Of a DNA stretch of 64,000 bases, positions 42,027 through 51,220 are shown piece after piece. The position numbers and the translations under genes are program-made. Every line of letters starts with the position of its first letter. Position 1 is the first letter of the stretch. The stretch is taken from assembly GCF_000982825.1 (NCBI RefSeq), contig NZ_CP011047.1, positions 2,666,001 to 2,730,000 on the forward strand, written 5' to 3'. Below the pieces are notes generated by a model. That model made no database searches, had not been told where the DNA came from, and worked only from the letters and a program-made list of their open reading frames with translations. Source of the stretch: Cronobacter sakazakii. GTDB taxonomy: Bacteria > Pseudomonadota > Gammaproteobacteria > Enterobacterales > Enterobacteriaceae.

Positions 42027-42575
42027 ATGACGGCGCAGCAACCTAAAAGGCGGCCCCTGAGCCGCTACCTTAAAGATTTCAAGCACTCACAGACGCATTG
42101 TGCGCATTGTCACAAGCTGCTGGACCGCATTACGCTGGTTCATCGCGGCGAAATTGTGAACAAGATAGCGATCGCTGCGCTCGACACGCTGCTTGACGAG
42201 GCCACCTGGGAGCAGGAAAAGCAGGACTGGGTGGCGCTTTGCCGCTTCTGTGGCGATCTGCATTGTAAAGAGCAGAGCAACTACTTCGATATCATCGGCT
42301 TTAAGCAATATCTCTTCGAGCAAACCGATATGAGCCACGGCACAATCCGCGAATATGTGGTGCGCCTGCGCCGTCTCGGCGCGCATCTCACCCAACGCCA
42401 GGTGCCGCTCTCGCTTGCCCGTCAGGATAATCTTGACGAGCATCTTGAGGCGTGGCTGCCGCTCACCAGTACCAACAATTATCGTATTGCGCTTCGTAAG
42501 TATGCCCAGTATCAGCAGCTCTCGTCATTGCCGACAGAGAAAACCGACTCAACGGCAACTTCTGATATATATTAA
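42027..42575 (+). CDS. fliZ: Flagellar/curli switch regulator FliZ
   Basis: This 182-residue DNA-binding protein represses sigma-S-dependent genes and, in Salmonella, raises FlhDC activity. It resembles a truncated SAM-like integrase N-terminal domain and has RPLSRYLKDFKHSQTHCAHC at the start and REYVVRLRRLGAHLTQRQVP in the middle, as in E. coli FliZ. CAGGAG precedes the ATG. It lies 60 bases after fliA and is probably co-transcribed with it. Confidence 0.96.
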   Translation: MTAQQPKRRPLSRYLKDFKHSQTHCAHCHKLLDRITLVHRGEIVNKIAIAALDTLLDEATWEQEKQDWVALCRFCGDLHCKEQSNYFDIIGFKQYLFEQTDMSHGTIREYVVRLRRLGAHLTQRQVPLSLARQDNLDEHLEAWLPLTSTNNYRIALRKYAQYQQLSSLPTEKTDSTATSDIY

Positions 42576-42660
42576 AAAAGCATAAGTTGTAGCACAGTGG
42601 TTTTGATTTCTTTGCGTAACTACTTACACTAGCACTTAATTTCGTTAATTCGGGGTACTT

Positions 42661-43461
42661 ATGAAACTTGCACTTTTGGGTCGTCAGGCGCTGATGGGCG
42701 TTATGGCGGTCGCGCTGGTCGCGGGCATGAGCGTGAAAACCTATGCTGCGGAAAATTTGCTGAATAAAGTTAAAGAACGCGGCACGCTGCTGGTGGGGCT
42801 TGAAGGCACTTATCCGCCGTTTAGCTTCCAGGGCGATGACGGTAAGCTGACCGGCTTTGAAGTGGAGTTCGCCGAGGCGCTCGCGAAGCACCTGGGCGTG
42901 AAAGCCTCGCTTAAACCGACCAAATGGGACGGGATGCTGGCGTCGCTGGACTCTAAGCGTATCGACGTGGTGATTAACCAGGTCACCATCTCCGATGAGC
43001 GCAAGAAAAAATATGATTTCTCAACGCCGTATACCGTTTCCGGTATTCAGGCGCTGGTGAAGAAAGAGAACGCCGACAGCATTAAAACCGCGGCCGATCT
43101 CAAGGGTAAAAAAGTGGGCGTTGGTCTTGGCACCAACTACGAAGAGTGGCTGCGCCAGAACGTGCAGGGCGTGGATATCCGCACCTATGACGACGACCCG
43201 ACCAAATATCAGGATCTGCGCGTAGGCCGTATCGACGCCATTCTGGTGGACCGCCTGGCGGCGCTGGATCTGGTGAAGAAGACCAACAACACGCTGGCCG
43301 CGGCCGGTGAACCGTTCTCTCGTCAGGAAGCGGGCGTGGCTATCCGCAAAGGCAACGACGATTTCGTCAAGGCCGTTGATAACGCCATCGCCGAGATGCA
43401 GAAAGATGGCACGCTCAAGAAAATCTCTGAGAAGTGGTTTGGCGCGGACGTGACTAAATAA
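42661..43461 (+). CDS. tcyJ: L-cystine ABC transporter binding protein TcyJ (FliY)
   Basis: This is a 266-residue periplasmic solute-binding protein with a signal peptide (about residues 1-29, cleavage near TYAA) and the family 3 SBP signature GFEVEFAEALAKHLG. It binds L-cystine (and related compounds such as diaminopimelate) for the TcyLN permease. The terminator-like hairpin after it separates it partly from dcyD. Confidence 0.96.
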   Translation: MKLALLGRQALMGVMAVALVAGMSVKTYAAENLLNKVKERGTLLVGLEGTYPPFSFQGDDGKLTGFEVEFAEALAKHLGVKASLKPTKWDGMLASLDSKRIDVVINQVTISDERKKKYDFSTPYTVSGIQALVKKENADSIKTAADLKGKKVGVGLGTNYEEWLRQNVQGVDIRTYDDDPTKYQDLRVGRIDAILVDRLAALDLVKKTNNTLAAAGEPFSRQEAGVAIRKGNDDFVKAVDNAIAEMQKDGTLKKISEKWFGADVTK

Positions 43462-43480
43462 CGGCTTTGCTGCGCAAAAA

Positions 43481-43506
43481 AGGTGCTGATATCAGCGCCT
43501 TTTTTT
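43481..43506 (+). terminator. Intrinsic terminator after tcyJ
   Basis: The stem AGGTGCTGAT/ATCAGCGCCT (one mismatch) is followed by seven T and preceded by an A-run. Confidence 0.85.
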
Positions 43507-43567
43507 ATGCCTGCGAAAAATTGCTGCATAATGACGGTTTAACCGCTGAACTGGCATGAGGTTTACC

Positions 43568-44548
43568 ATGCAAAATCTTACCCGCTATGCGCGCCTTGAG
43601 CTTATCGGCGCGCCCACGCCGCTGGAGTTTCTGCCGCGCCTGTCTGACTACCTGGGCCGCGAAATTTTCATCAAGCGCGATGACGCGATGCCAGTGGCGA
43701 TGGGCGGCAATAAGCTGCGCAAGCTGGAGTTTCTCGCAGCCCAGGCGCTGCGCGAAGGGGCCGACACGCTGGTGACGGCGGGTGCTATCCAGTCGAACCA
43801 TGTGCGCCAGACGGCGGCGGTGGCCGCGCGCCTCGGCCTGCACTGCGTGGCGCTGCTGGAAAACCCGATTGCCACGCGCAAAGAGAATTACCTCACTAAC
43901 GGCAACCGGCTGCTGCTGGATCTCTTTAATGTGCAGGTTGAGATGTGTGACGCGCTGGACGCGCCAGACCAGCAGCTTGACGAGCTGGCGGTGCGCCTTG
44001 AAGCGCAGGGCTTCCGGCCTTATGTCATTCCGGTTGGCGGCTCGAACGTGCTGGGCGCGCTCGGCTATGTCGAAAGCACGCTTGAGATCGTACAGCAGTG
44101 CGAAGGCGTTGTGCGCCCGTCATCCGTAGTGGTCGCCTCCGGCAGCGCCGGAACACACGCGGGGCTCGCCGTCGGGCTGGAGCAGGGGATGCCTGAAGCT
44201 GAACTTATCGGCGTGACGGTCTCGCGAAGCGTCGCCGCGCAGAAGCCGAAAGTCGTCGCGCTGCAGCAGGGCGTTGCAAAAGCGCTGGAGCTGGAAGCGC
44301 GCGCCGATATTTTACTGTGGGATGACTATTTCGCGCCGGGTTACGGCGTGCCGAACGACGAGGGCATGGAAGCGGTGAAGCTGCTGGCGCGTCTCGAAGG
44401 CATTTTGCTTGACCCGGTTTATACCGGCAAAGCGATGGCGGGGCTCATTGACGGCATCGCACAGAACCGTTTTAAAGATAACGGCCCGATTCTCTTTATT
44501 CACACCGGCGGCGCTCCGGCGCTGTTCGCGTACCATCCGCATGTCTGA
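43568..44548 (+). CDS. dcyD: D-cysteine desulfhydrase DcyD
   Basis: This 326-residue PLP enzyme breaks D-cysteine into pyruvate, ammonia and sulfide. The PLP lysine is Lys49 in AMGGNKLRKLEF; GSAGTHAGLAVGLE binds the phosphate. The start at 43568 has GAGG 6 bases upstream and fits E. coli; an ATG at 43556 overlaps that site. It lies inside the cystine uptake cluster, consistent with detoxification or sulfur recovery. Confidence 0.96.
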   Translation: MQNLTRYARLELIGAPTPLEFLPRLSDYLGREIFIKRDDAMPVAMGGNKLRKLEFLAAQALREGADTLVTAGAIQSNHVRQTAAVAARLGLHCVALLENPIATRKENYLTNGNRLLLDLFNVQVEMCDALDAPDQQLDELAVRLEAQGFRPYVIPVGGSNVLGALGYVESTLEIVQQCEGVVRPSSVVVASGSAGTHAGLAVGLEQGMPEAELIGVTVSRSVAAQKPKVVALQQGVAKALELEARADILLWDDYFAPGYGVPNDEGMEAVKLLARLEGILLDPVYTGKAMAGLIDGIAQNRFKDNGPILFIHTGGAPALFAYHPHV

Positions 44549-44571
44549 AAACGCAGGGTGAAACCACTATA

Positions 44572-45240
44572 ATGCAGGAAAGTATCCAACTGGTTATCGA
44601 TTCGGCACCCTTTCTCCTGAAAGGGGCCGTTTTTACGCTACAGCTCAGCATCGGCGGCATGTTTTTCGGCCTGGTGTTAGGCTTTTTGCTGGCCATGATG
44701 CGGCTGTCGCCTTTCTGGCCTGTCTCGTGGCTGGCGCGGTTTTATATCTCGATTTTTCGCGGTACGCCCCTTATCGCCCAGCTCTTTATGATCTACTACG
44801 GTCTGCCGCAGTTTGGCATCGAGCTGGACCCGATCCCGGCGGCGATGATTGGCCTTTCGCTCAACACCGCAGCGTATACCTCTGAGACGCTGCGCGCGGC
44901 GATTTCGTCGATTGATAAAGGGCAGTGGGAAGCGGCGGCGAGTATTGGCATGACGCCGTGGCAGACGCTGCGCCGCGCCATTCTGCCGCAGGCCGCCCGC
45001 GTGGCGCTGCCGCCGCTCGGCAACAGTTTTATCAGCCTCGTGAAAGATACGTCGCTCGCCGCCACCATTCAGGTGCCGGAACTTTTCCGCCAGGCGCAGC
45101 TTATTACCTCGCGCACGCTGGAGGTATTTACGATGTATCTGGCCGCGTCGCTCATCTACTGGGTGATGGCGACGGTGCTTTCTGCCTTGCAAAACCATTT
45201 TGAAAACCAGCTAAACCGACAGGAGCGCGATCCGAAATGA
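44572..45240 (+). CDS. tcyL: L-cystine ABC transporter permease TcyL
   Basis: This 222-residue inner-membrane permease of the HisMQ family has the conserved EAA loop (EAAASIGMTPWQTLRRAILPQAARVALP) that docks onto the ATPase. It pairs with TcyN and receives cystine from TcyJ. Its stop overlaps the tcyN start by 4 bases. Confidence 0.96.
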   Translation: MQESIQLVIDSAPFLLKGAVFTLQLSIGGMFFGLVLGFLLAMMRLSPFWPVSWLARFYISIFRGTPLIAQLFMIYYGLPQFGIELDPIPAAMIGLSLNTAAYTSETLRAAISSIDKGQWEAAASIGMTPWQTLRRAILPQAARVALPPLGNSFISLVKDTSLAATIQVPELFRQAQLITSRTLEVFTMYLAASLIYWVMATVLSALQNHFENQLNRQERDPK

Positions 45241-45989
45241 GTGCCATTGAGGTCAAAAACCTGGTGAAGAAATTTCACGGGCAGACGGTGCTGCATGGCA
45301 TCGATCTGGAAGTGCAGACCGGAGAAGTGGTCGCGATTATCGGCCCGAGCGGCTCCGGTAAAACCACGCTTTTGCGTAGTATTAACCTGCTGGAACAGCC
45401 TGAAAGCGGCACCGTGCGCGTGGGCGATATCACCATTGATACCGCCAAATCGGCCCGCGAACAGCGCGGCCTGGTGCGGGAGCTGCGCCAGCAGGTCGGT
45501 TTTGTGTTCCAGAGCTTTAACCTGTTCCCGCACCGTACCGTGCTGGAAAACATTATCGAAGGGCCGGTTATTGTGAAAGGCGAGCCGAAAGCGGAGGCGA
45601 CAGCGCGCGCCCGCGAACTACTGGCGAAAGTCGGCCTTTCTGGCAAGGAAAACAGCTATCCGAAGCGGCTTTCCGGCGGTCAGCAGCAGCGTGTGGCGAT
45701 TGCCCGTGCGCTGGCGATGCGCCCGGAGGTGATTCTGTTCGATGAGCCGACCTCCGCGCTGGACCCTGAACTGGTGGGCGAAGTGCTGAACACTATCCGT
45801 CAGCTCGCCCAGGAGAAGCGCACCATGGTTATCGTTACCCATGAGATGAGTTTCGCGCGCGATGTGGCCGATCGCGCGATCTTTATGGATCAGGGCAAAA
45901 TCGTCGAGCAGGGCGAGGCGAAAGCCCTGTTCGCTAACCCGACACAGCCGCGCACCCGCCAGTTTTTAGACAAATTTCTCAATGCCTGA
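45237..45989 (+). CDS. tcyN: L-cystine ABC transporter ATPase TcyN
   Basis: This 250-residue ABC ATPase has Walker A GPSGSGKT (about 35-42), signature LSGGQQQR, Walker B VILFDEPTSALD and the switch histidine in VIVTHEMSF. It energises the TcyL permease. It is translationally coupled to tcyL and is the last gene of the cluster. Confidence 0.97.
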   Translation: MSAIEVKNLVKKFHGQTVLHGIDLEVQTGEVVAIIGPSGSGKTTLLRSINLLEQPESGTVRVGDITIDTAKSAREQRGLVRELRQQVGFVFQSFNLFPHRTVLENIIEGPVIVKGEPKAEATARARELLAKVGLSGKENSYPKRLSGGQQQRVAIARALAMRPEVILFDEPTSALDPELVGEVLNTIRQLAQEKRTMVIVTHEMSFARDVADRAIFMDQGKIVEQGEAKALFANPTQPRTRQFLDKFLNA

Positions 45990-45995
45990 CCCCTT

Positions 45996-46019
45996 ACCCG
46001 GTGCGTTTTAGCACCGGGT
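45996..46019 (+). terminator. Hairpin after tcyN
   Basis: The perfect 9-bp stem ACCCGGTGC/GCACCGGGT with a 6-base loop lies 6 bases past the tcyN stop. No T-run follows, so it may be a weak terminator or an mRNA stabiliser. Confidence 0.5.
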
Positions 46020-46241
46020 GCCTTCGCAAACTCCCTGCAAAAAATAAGCCTTAAAAAGTGTCTGACTAATTAATCAGCATATACAGTTCGTTAGCGTTTT
46101 AATTTGGCTTAAAGCCTGTGTCTGGCGCAATGTCGCGTGCGGAATGCGGATTATTGATATTAATAATTATGAAGAATGTGTTATTTTGTCATATCACAAA
46201 AAAATAATGCTTACAGCACGACAGGAGTTTCGCCCCACAGC

Positions 46242-46967
46242 ATGAAGGAAAGTGACTTTTTTAACTGGCGTCGGGAAATGACGACCCGCTTTCAGGAAAT
46301 TCAGGATTCAAGCGACATTTATTCGCTCCTGAAAACCGAAACGCAGAACATGGAATATGATTATTTCGCGCTGTGCGTTCGCCATCCTGTGCCTTTCACG
46401 CGCCCAAAACTGACGCTGCACACCACCTATCCTGAAGCCTGGCTTGAGCATTACCAGGCGGAAAATTATTACGTGATAGATCCGGTGCTGAAGCCTGCAA
46501 ATTATCTGGTGGGTCCGCTCTCCTGGAACGACGCGCTGTTCGCTGGCGCCGCAGAAGAGCTCTGGAATGCCGCGCGCGACCACGGTCTGGTCAAGGGCGT
46601 AACGCAGTGCGTCATTGCGCCTAACCGCGCCCAGGGATTTTTATCCGTCTCTGGAACCAGCCCGCGTGGACACTCCATGGCGGATGACGAACTGGCGTTG
46701 CGACTTCAGCATTTGGTGGAACAAAGCCTAGTTACCATGATGCGCCTGGAAGATCCGGCGGCAACGGTGCTGGAAATGAAACTGAGTAAACGAGAAAAAG
46801 AGATATTGCAGTGGACGGCGGAAGGTAAAACGTCGGCGGAAATTGCGATAATATTATCTATCTCGGAAAATACCGTTAATTTTCACCAGAAAAATATACA
46901 GAAGAAGTTTAATGCTCCAAACAAAACGCAAATTGCCTGTTATGCTGCTGCAATTGGACTGATTTGA
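46242..46967 (+). CDS. sdiA: LuxR-type quorum-sensing regulator SdiA
   Basis: This 241-residue protein has an N-terminal autoinducer-binding domain (EYDYFALCVRHPVPFTRPKL-like core; the conserved Tyr, Trp and Asp appear in YPEAWLEHYQAENYYVIDP) and a C-terminal LuxR helix-turn-helix (LSKREKEILQWTAEGKTSAEIA, then SENTVNFHQKNIQKKF). SdiA senses acyl-homoserine lactones made by other species. The start at 46242 matches E. coli; its ribosome site GACAGGAG is unusually far (14 bases), so an upstream start cannot be excluded. Confidence 0.95.
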   Translation: MKESDFFNWRREMTTRFQEIQDSSDIYSLLKTETQNMEYDYFALCVRHPVPFTRPKLTLHTTYPEAWLEHYQAENYYVIDPVLKPANYLVGPLSWNDALFAGAAEELWNAARDHGLVKGVTQCVIAPNRAQGFLSVSGTSPRGHSMADDELALRLQHLVEQSLVTMMRLEDPAATVLEMKLSKREKEILQWTAEGKTSAEIAIILSISENTVNFHQKNIQKKFNAPNKTQIACYAAAIGLI

Positions 46968-46999
46968 GCGGGTCATTTGTTCTGCGTGCCAGACACTCG

Positions 47000-47040
47000 A
47001 ACCGGCTGGAAGAATAAACGTTCTCCAGCCGGTTTTTTTA
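47000..47040 (+). terminator. sdiA intrinsic terminator
   Basis: The 11-bp stem AACCGGCTGGA/TCCAGCCGGTT is followed by a run of T. It lies 32 bases after the sdiA stop and abuts the yecF end. Confidence 0.92.
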
Positions 47041-47265
47041 TTAACGGCGGTAAGCCTGTTTAATTTGCTTAACGGTATTGGTGTAAACCGCCGCTTGCTC
47101 CGCATCTTCCATTTCAGCTATCTGTTTTTCCATTTTAATGATAACCCGGCCCGCATCAGCCTGACCCATTGCCTGCAGCATCAGGGTCAACAGGGATTTC
47201 AGGCATGACACCTCGGTAGCCAGTTCCTGGTTGTTCTCTGCGGTGGAAATATCGGGAGTGCTCAT
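47041..47265 (-). CDS. yecF: DUF2594 protein YecF
   Basis: This 74-residue helical cytoplasmic protein is very close to E. coli YecF (MSTP.ISTAENNQELATEVSCL, then LMLQAMGQADAGRV). The function is unknown. The position between sdiA and uvrY is conserved. Confidence 0.95.
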   Translation of the reverse strand: MSTPDISTAENNQELATEVSCLKSLLTLMLQAMGQADAGRVIIKMEKQIAEMEDAEQAAVYTNTVKQIKQAYRR

Positions 47266-47411
47266 GGTTTATCCTCTGTCAGTGTAACGACGTGCAGCGG
47301 GCACGCCTGTTGATGTTTTAAGGCGGCGGAGTATACCACAAGGTCCTAAAAAGTAATTAGCGCCGTTTTTTTGAGCGTTTTGTGAGGCGTCTGGCTTATT
47401 ATAATAAGCTT

Positions 47412-47581
47412 TTCACCGATAAACGGGATTTCTCAGGGTTCGCTGACGTAGCGGTGAAAATATATGTTTCCAATAAGTTTCTCCGTTGTAAATTTAAAAG
47501 TTGCCCATCAGCGCTTTTAAATTGTCAGAAAGTAATATGATATATCCAGAAATGCTGAACCTTGATTTCTGGACGTTTTTT
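47412..47581 (+). ncRNA. Candidate small RNA or uvrY leader attenuator
   Basis: Transcription could begin downstream of TATAAT (47400-47405), although the -35 is poor. The transcript would hold a 10-bp stem AATTTAAAAG/CTTTTAAATT (47491-47523) and end at a terminator, TCCAGAAAT/ATTTCTGGA followed by CGTTTTTT (47545-47580). No ORF is present. I know of no described RNA at this place. It may be a separate small RNA or an attenuated uvrY leader. Confidence 0.4.
47545..47580 (+). terminator. Orphan intrinsic terminator upstream of uvrY
   Basis: The perfect 9-bp stem TCCAGAAAT/ATTTCTGGA with an 11-base loop is followed by CG and six T. No upstream gene on this strand needs it, as sdiA already has its own terminator. 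Confidence 0.7.
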
Positions 47582-47748
47582 AAGTATTGGTGCCGCTATC
47601 GCAGGCTCAAAAACGCGTTTTAACTGGATTTAACCCGCCCATTGCTTACAGAAGTGCATTTTTTGCGTTTCAAAGTTGACTTAAAAAACGCTAATATGGG
47701 GCGAATAAGTTACCAGCAGCGTTATCCCTTTTTGAGGAGTGTTTTCCT

Positions 47749-48405
47749 TTGATCAACGTTCTTCTTGTTGATGACCACGAACTGGTGCGCGCAGGGATAC
47801 GACGCATACTTGAAGATATGAAGGGCATTAAGGTGGCAGGCGAAGCCTGCTGCGGCGAGGACGCCATCAAATGGTGTCGCATTCACCCGGTGGATGTGGT
47901 GCTGATGGACATGAACATGCCGGGCATTGGCGGCCTGGAGGCGACTCGCAAAATCGCCCGTTATTCTTCAGACATTAAAGTGATCATGCTTACCGTACAT
48001 ACGGAAAATCCGCTTCCGGCTAAAGTGATGCAGGCCGGTGCAGCGGGGTATCTGAGTAAAGGTGCGGCTCCCGCCGAAGTGGTGAGCGCTATCCGTTCGG
48101 TTCACGCCGGACGGCGCTACATCGCTTCCGACATTGCACAGCAAATGGCGCTCAGTCAGATAGAGCCCGACCGCAGCGAATCCCCCTTCGCAAGTTTGTC
48201 GGAAAGGGAATTGCAGATTATGCTGATGATTACCAAAGGTCAGAAGGTCAATGAAATCTCTGAGCAGCTTAATCTCAGCCCTAAAACCGTCAACAGCTAC
48301 CGCTATCGTATGTTTAGTAAGCTAAACATTCATGGCGATGTTGAGTTGACGCATCTGGCCATCCGCCATGGCCTGTGTAACGCGGAGACCTTATCAAGTC
48401 AGTGA
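47749..48405 (+). CDS. uvrY: Two-component response regulator UvrY
   Basis: This 218-residue response regulator is the partner of BarA. Phospho-acceptor Asp54 is in DVVLMDMNMPG and the C-terminal LuxR-type helix-turn-helix is LSERELQIMLMITKGQKVNEIS. UvrY activates the CsrB/CsrC RNAs and so controls carbon flux, motility and biofilm. The start codon is TTG with GAGGAG upstream, as in E. coli. The gene overlaps uvrC by 4 bases. Confidence 0.97.
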   Translation: MINVLLVDDHELVRAGIRRILEDMKGIKVAGEACCGEDAIKWCRIHPVDVVLMDMNMPGIGGLEATRKIARYSSDIKVIMLTVHTENPLPAKVMQAGAAGYLSKGAAPAEVVSAIRSVHAGRRYIASDIAQQMALSQIEPDRSESPFASLSERELQIMLMITKGQKVNEISEQLNLSPKTVNSYRYRMFSKLNIHGDVELTHLAIRHGLCNAETLSSQ

Positions 48406-50234
48406 GTGAAGTTTTTGATTCCAAATCGTTCCTGAAAACCGTCACCAGCCAGCCTGGCGTCTACCGTATGTATGACGCCAGCGGCACGGTTATCTACGTC
48501 GGCAAGGCCAAAGATCTCAAAAAGCGCCTTTCCAGCTATTTCCGAAGCAACCTCGCCAGCCGTAAAACCGAAGCGCTGGTGGCGCAAATCCAGAATATCG
48601 ACGTGACGGTGACTCACACCGAGACCGAAGCGCTGCTGCTGGAGCACAACTACATCAAGCTCTACCAGCCGCGCTATAACGTGCTGCTGCGCGATGACAA
48701 ATCTTATCCGTATATCTTCCTGAGCGGCGATACGCATCCCCGGCTGGCTATCCATCGCGGCGCGAAACACGCCAAAGGCGAGTATTTCGGCCCGTTCCCG
48801 AACGGCTACGCGGTGCGGGAAACGCTCGCGCTGCTGCAAAAGATTTTCCCGATTCGCCAGTGCGAGAACAGCGTCTATCGCAACCGCTCGCGTCCTTGTC
48901 TGCAATATCAGATTGGCCGCTGCCTCGGGCCATGCGTCGAGGGGCTGGTAAGTGAAGAAGATTACGCGCAACAGGTGGAATATGTGCGGCTGTTCCTCGC
49001 CGGTAAAGATGACCAGGTGATTAACCAGCTGGTCTCACGCATGGAGCAGGCGAGCCAGAATCTGGCGTTTGAAGAGGCCGCGCGCCTGCGTGACCAGATT
49101 CAGGCGGTGCGCCGCGTCACGGAAAAACAGTTTGTCTCCAATAACGGCGATGACCTGGATGTGATAGGCGTGGCGTTTGAATCCGGTATGGCGTGCCTGC
49201 ACGTGCTGTTTATCCGTCAGGGGAAAGTGCTCGGCAGCCGCAGCTACTACCCGAAAGTGCCGAATGGCACCGAGCTTGCGGAAGTGGTGGAAACCTTTGT
49301 CGGGCAGTTCTATCTGCAGGGCAGCCAGATGCGCACGTTACCGGGCGAGATTTTGCTCGATTTCCCGCTCACCACGCCGGAACTGCTGGCCGAGACGCTG
49401 ACAGAAATCGCCGGGCGACGTGTGAATGTGCAGACGCGCCCGCGTGGCGATCGCGCCCGCTACCTGAAACTTGCGCGCACCAACGCGGCGACGGCGCTGA
49501 CCACGCGGCTTTCTCAGCAGTCCACCATCAGCCAGCGTCTTACCGCGCTGGCGCAGGCGCTGCATCTGCCGGAAATAAAGCGTATGGAGTGTTTCGACAT
49601 CAGCCATACGATGGGCGAGCAGACCGTGACGTCCTGCGTGGTGTTTGACGCGAACGGCCCGCTGCGCGCGGAGTATCGACGCTATAATATTACCGGCATC
49701 ACACCGGGCGATGATTATGCGGCGATGAATCAGGTGTTGCGCCGTCGCTACGGTAAGGCCATCGAAGAGAGCAAAGTGCCGGATATTATTCTTATCGACG
49801 GCGGCAAAGGGCAGCTTGGTCAGGCGAAATCCGTTTTTGCCGAACTGGACGTGCCGTGGGATAAACACCATCCGCTGCTGCTTGGCGTGGCCAAAGGCAG
49901 CGATCGCAAAGCCGGGCTGGAAACGTTGTTTCTGGAGCCGGAAGGGGAGGGCTTCGCCTTGCCGCCGGACTCTCCGGCGCTGCATGTGATTCAGCATATT
50001 CGCGATGAATCGCATAACCATGCGATTACCGGCCACCGTAAAAAACGCGCCAAAGTGAAGAACACCAGTACGCTTGAGACGATTGAAGGCATCGGCCCAA
50101 AACGCCGTCAGATGTTGCTCAAATATATGGGCGGATTGCAGCCGCTGTTGAACGCGTCGGTCGAAGAAATTGCGAAAGTGCCGGGCATCTCTCAGGCCCT
50201 TGCAGAAAAGATCTACTACTCGTTGAAACATTAA
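48402..50234 (+). CDS. uvrC: Excinuclease ABC subunit UvrC
   Basis: This 610-residue nucleotide-excision repair nuclease has an N-terminal GIY-YIG domain (PGVYRMYDASGTVIYVGKA), a UVR motif near residue 205, an RNase H-like C-terminal nuclease domain and a final helix-hairpin-helix (TIEGIGPKRRQMLLKYMGG, KVPGISQALAEKIYYSL). It starts at GTG, which overlaps the uvrY stop (GTGA). Confidence 0.98.
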   Translation: MSEVFDSKSFLKTVTSQPGVYRMYDASGTVIYVGKAKDLKKRLSSYFRSNLASRKTEALVAQIQNIDVTVTHTETEALLLEHNYIKLYQPRYNVLLRDDKSYPYIFLSGDTHPRLAIHRGAKHAKGEYFGPFPNGYAVRETLALLQKIFPIRQCENSVYRNRSRPCLQYQIGRCLGPCVEGLVSEEDYAQQVEYVRLFLAGKDDQVINQLVSRMEQASQNLAFEEAARLRDQIQAVRRVTEKQFVSNNGDDLDVIGVAFESGMACLHVLFIRQGKVLGSRSYYPKVPNGTELAEVVETFVGQFYLQGSQMRTLPGEILLDFPLTTPELLAETLTEIAGRRVNVQTRPRGDRARYLKLARTNAATALTTRLSQQSTISQRLTALAQALHLPEIKRMECFDISHTMGEQTVTSCVVFDANGPLRAEYRRYNITGITPGDDYAAMNQVLRRRYGKAIEESKVPDIILIDGGKGQLGQAKSVFAELDVPWDKHHPLLLGVAKGSDRKAGLETLFLEPEGEGFALPPDSPALHVIQHIRDESHNHAITGHRKKRAKVKNTSTLETIEGIGPKRRQMLLKYMGGLQPLLNASVEEIAKVPGISQALAEKIYYSLKH

Positions 50235-50290
50235 GGGCTATGTAGCAACATAGCGGTAATCTCAAATTATGACAGATAGTTACCTGCACT

Positions 50291-50839
50291 ATGCGATTTA
50301 ATATCCCTACATTGCTGACGCTGTTTCGAGTCATTCTGATCCCGTTTTTCGTGCTCGCATTCTATCTGCCTTTTCACTGGGCGCCTTTCGTCTGCGCGTT
50401 GATCTTCTGCTTTGCCGCGGTGACCGACTGGTTTGACGGTTTTCTCGCCCGCCGCTGGAATCAAAGCACGCGCTTTGGCGCGTTCCTCGACCCGGTTGCG
50501 GATAAAGTGATGGTGGCTATCGCGATGGTGCTTGTCGCCGAGCACTATCATAGCTGGTGGATTACCCTGCCGGCGGCCACTATGATCGCGCGTGAAATTA
50601 TTATCTCCGCGCTGCGTGAATGGATGGCGGAGCTGGGCAAACGCAGCAGCGTGGCCGTCTCCTGGATTGGGAAAGTGAAAACCACCGCGCAGATGATGGC
50701 GCTGGTCGGTTTGCTGTGGCGTCCGAATCAGTGGGTTGAGTACGCCGCGATTGCACTCTTTTTCGTCGCTGCAGTGCTGACGTTCTGGTCAATGTTCCAG
50801 TATTTGAACGCCGCGCGCGGTGATTTGCTCGAACGTTGA
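50291..50839 (+). CDS. pgsA: CDP-diacylglycerol-glycerol-3-phosphate 3-phosphatidyltransferase PgsA
   Basis: This 182-residue membrane enzyme makes phosphatidylglycerophosphate, the committed step to phosphatidylglycerol and cardiolipin. The CDP-alcohol phosphotransferase motif DGFLARRWNQSTRFGAFLDP, followed by VADK, holds all catalytic aspartates. It follows uvrC by 56 bases, as in E. coli. Confidence 0.97.
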   Translation: MRFNIPTLLTLFRVILIPFFVLAFYLPFHWAPFVCALIFCFAAVTDWFDGFLARRWNQSTRFGAFLDPVADKVMVAIAMVLVAEHYHSWWITLPAATMIAREIIISALREWMAELGKRSSVAVSWIGKVKTTAQMMALVGLLWRPNQWVEYAAIALFFVAAVLTFWSMFQYLNAARGDLLER

Positions 50840-50889
50840 TCTATACGGCGTAAAATTCAGCAAACGAATCGCGTTGCCTGAAAATTTCG

Positions 50890-50917
50890 TTGACTCATTG
50901 CGTCAGGTAAGTAGAAT
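50890..50917 (+). promoter_or_regulatory. Promoter of the tRNA cluster
   Basis: A -35 TTGACT (50890-50895) and a -10 TAGAAT (50912-50917) are separated by 16 bases. They lie 88 bases before tRNA-Gly. A strong match suited to stable RNA synthesis. Confidence 0.8.
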
Positions 50918-51005
50918 GCAACGCATCGAACGGCGGCACGGTTCGCCGGACGGTAAGTAAATCAAGTAATTAGATTAAGCGATTCGCTTTCAGTTACTTC
51001 GATAA

Positions 51006-51081
<76 letters not shown>

Positions 51082-51134
51082 AATTTTGATATCAGCCTCT
51101 TTGCTGGTGTCAGCCTGAAAAGGCAAGCAATTCT

Positions 51135-51208
51135 GGCGCGTTAACAAAGCGGTTATGTAGCGGATTGCAAATCCGCCTAGTCCGGTTCGACTCCGGAACG
51201 CGCCTCCA
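51135..51208 (+). tRNA. cysT: tRNA-Cys (GCA)
   Basis: These 74 bases have acceptor arm GGCGCGT/ACGCGCC, anticodon GCA at 51167-51169, T-arm CCGGTTCGACTCCGG and encoded CCA. It is the second gene of the cluster. Confidence 0.97.
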
Positions 51209-51220
51209 CTTTCTTCCCGA

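Larger units (their letters stand above)
47266..47748. other. yecF-uvrY intergenic region
   Basis: These 483 bases have no ORF. They contain a palindrome CTTATTATAATAAG (47395-47408) that offers a TATAAT -10 box on both strands, two hairpins and an intrinsic terminator on the plus strand, 167 bases before uvrY. This is much more structure than a plain promoter region needs. Confidence 0.6.

Noticed and set aside
46176..46241. Longer SdiA start (22 extra residues)
   Set aside because: The extra residues do not match SdiA and the region upstream looks like AT-rich promoter DNA.
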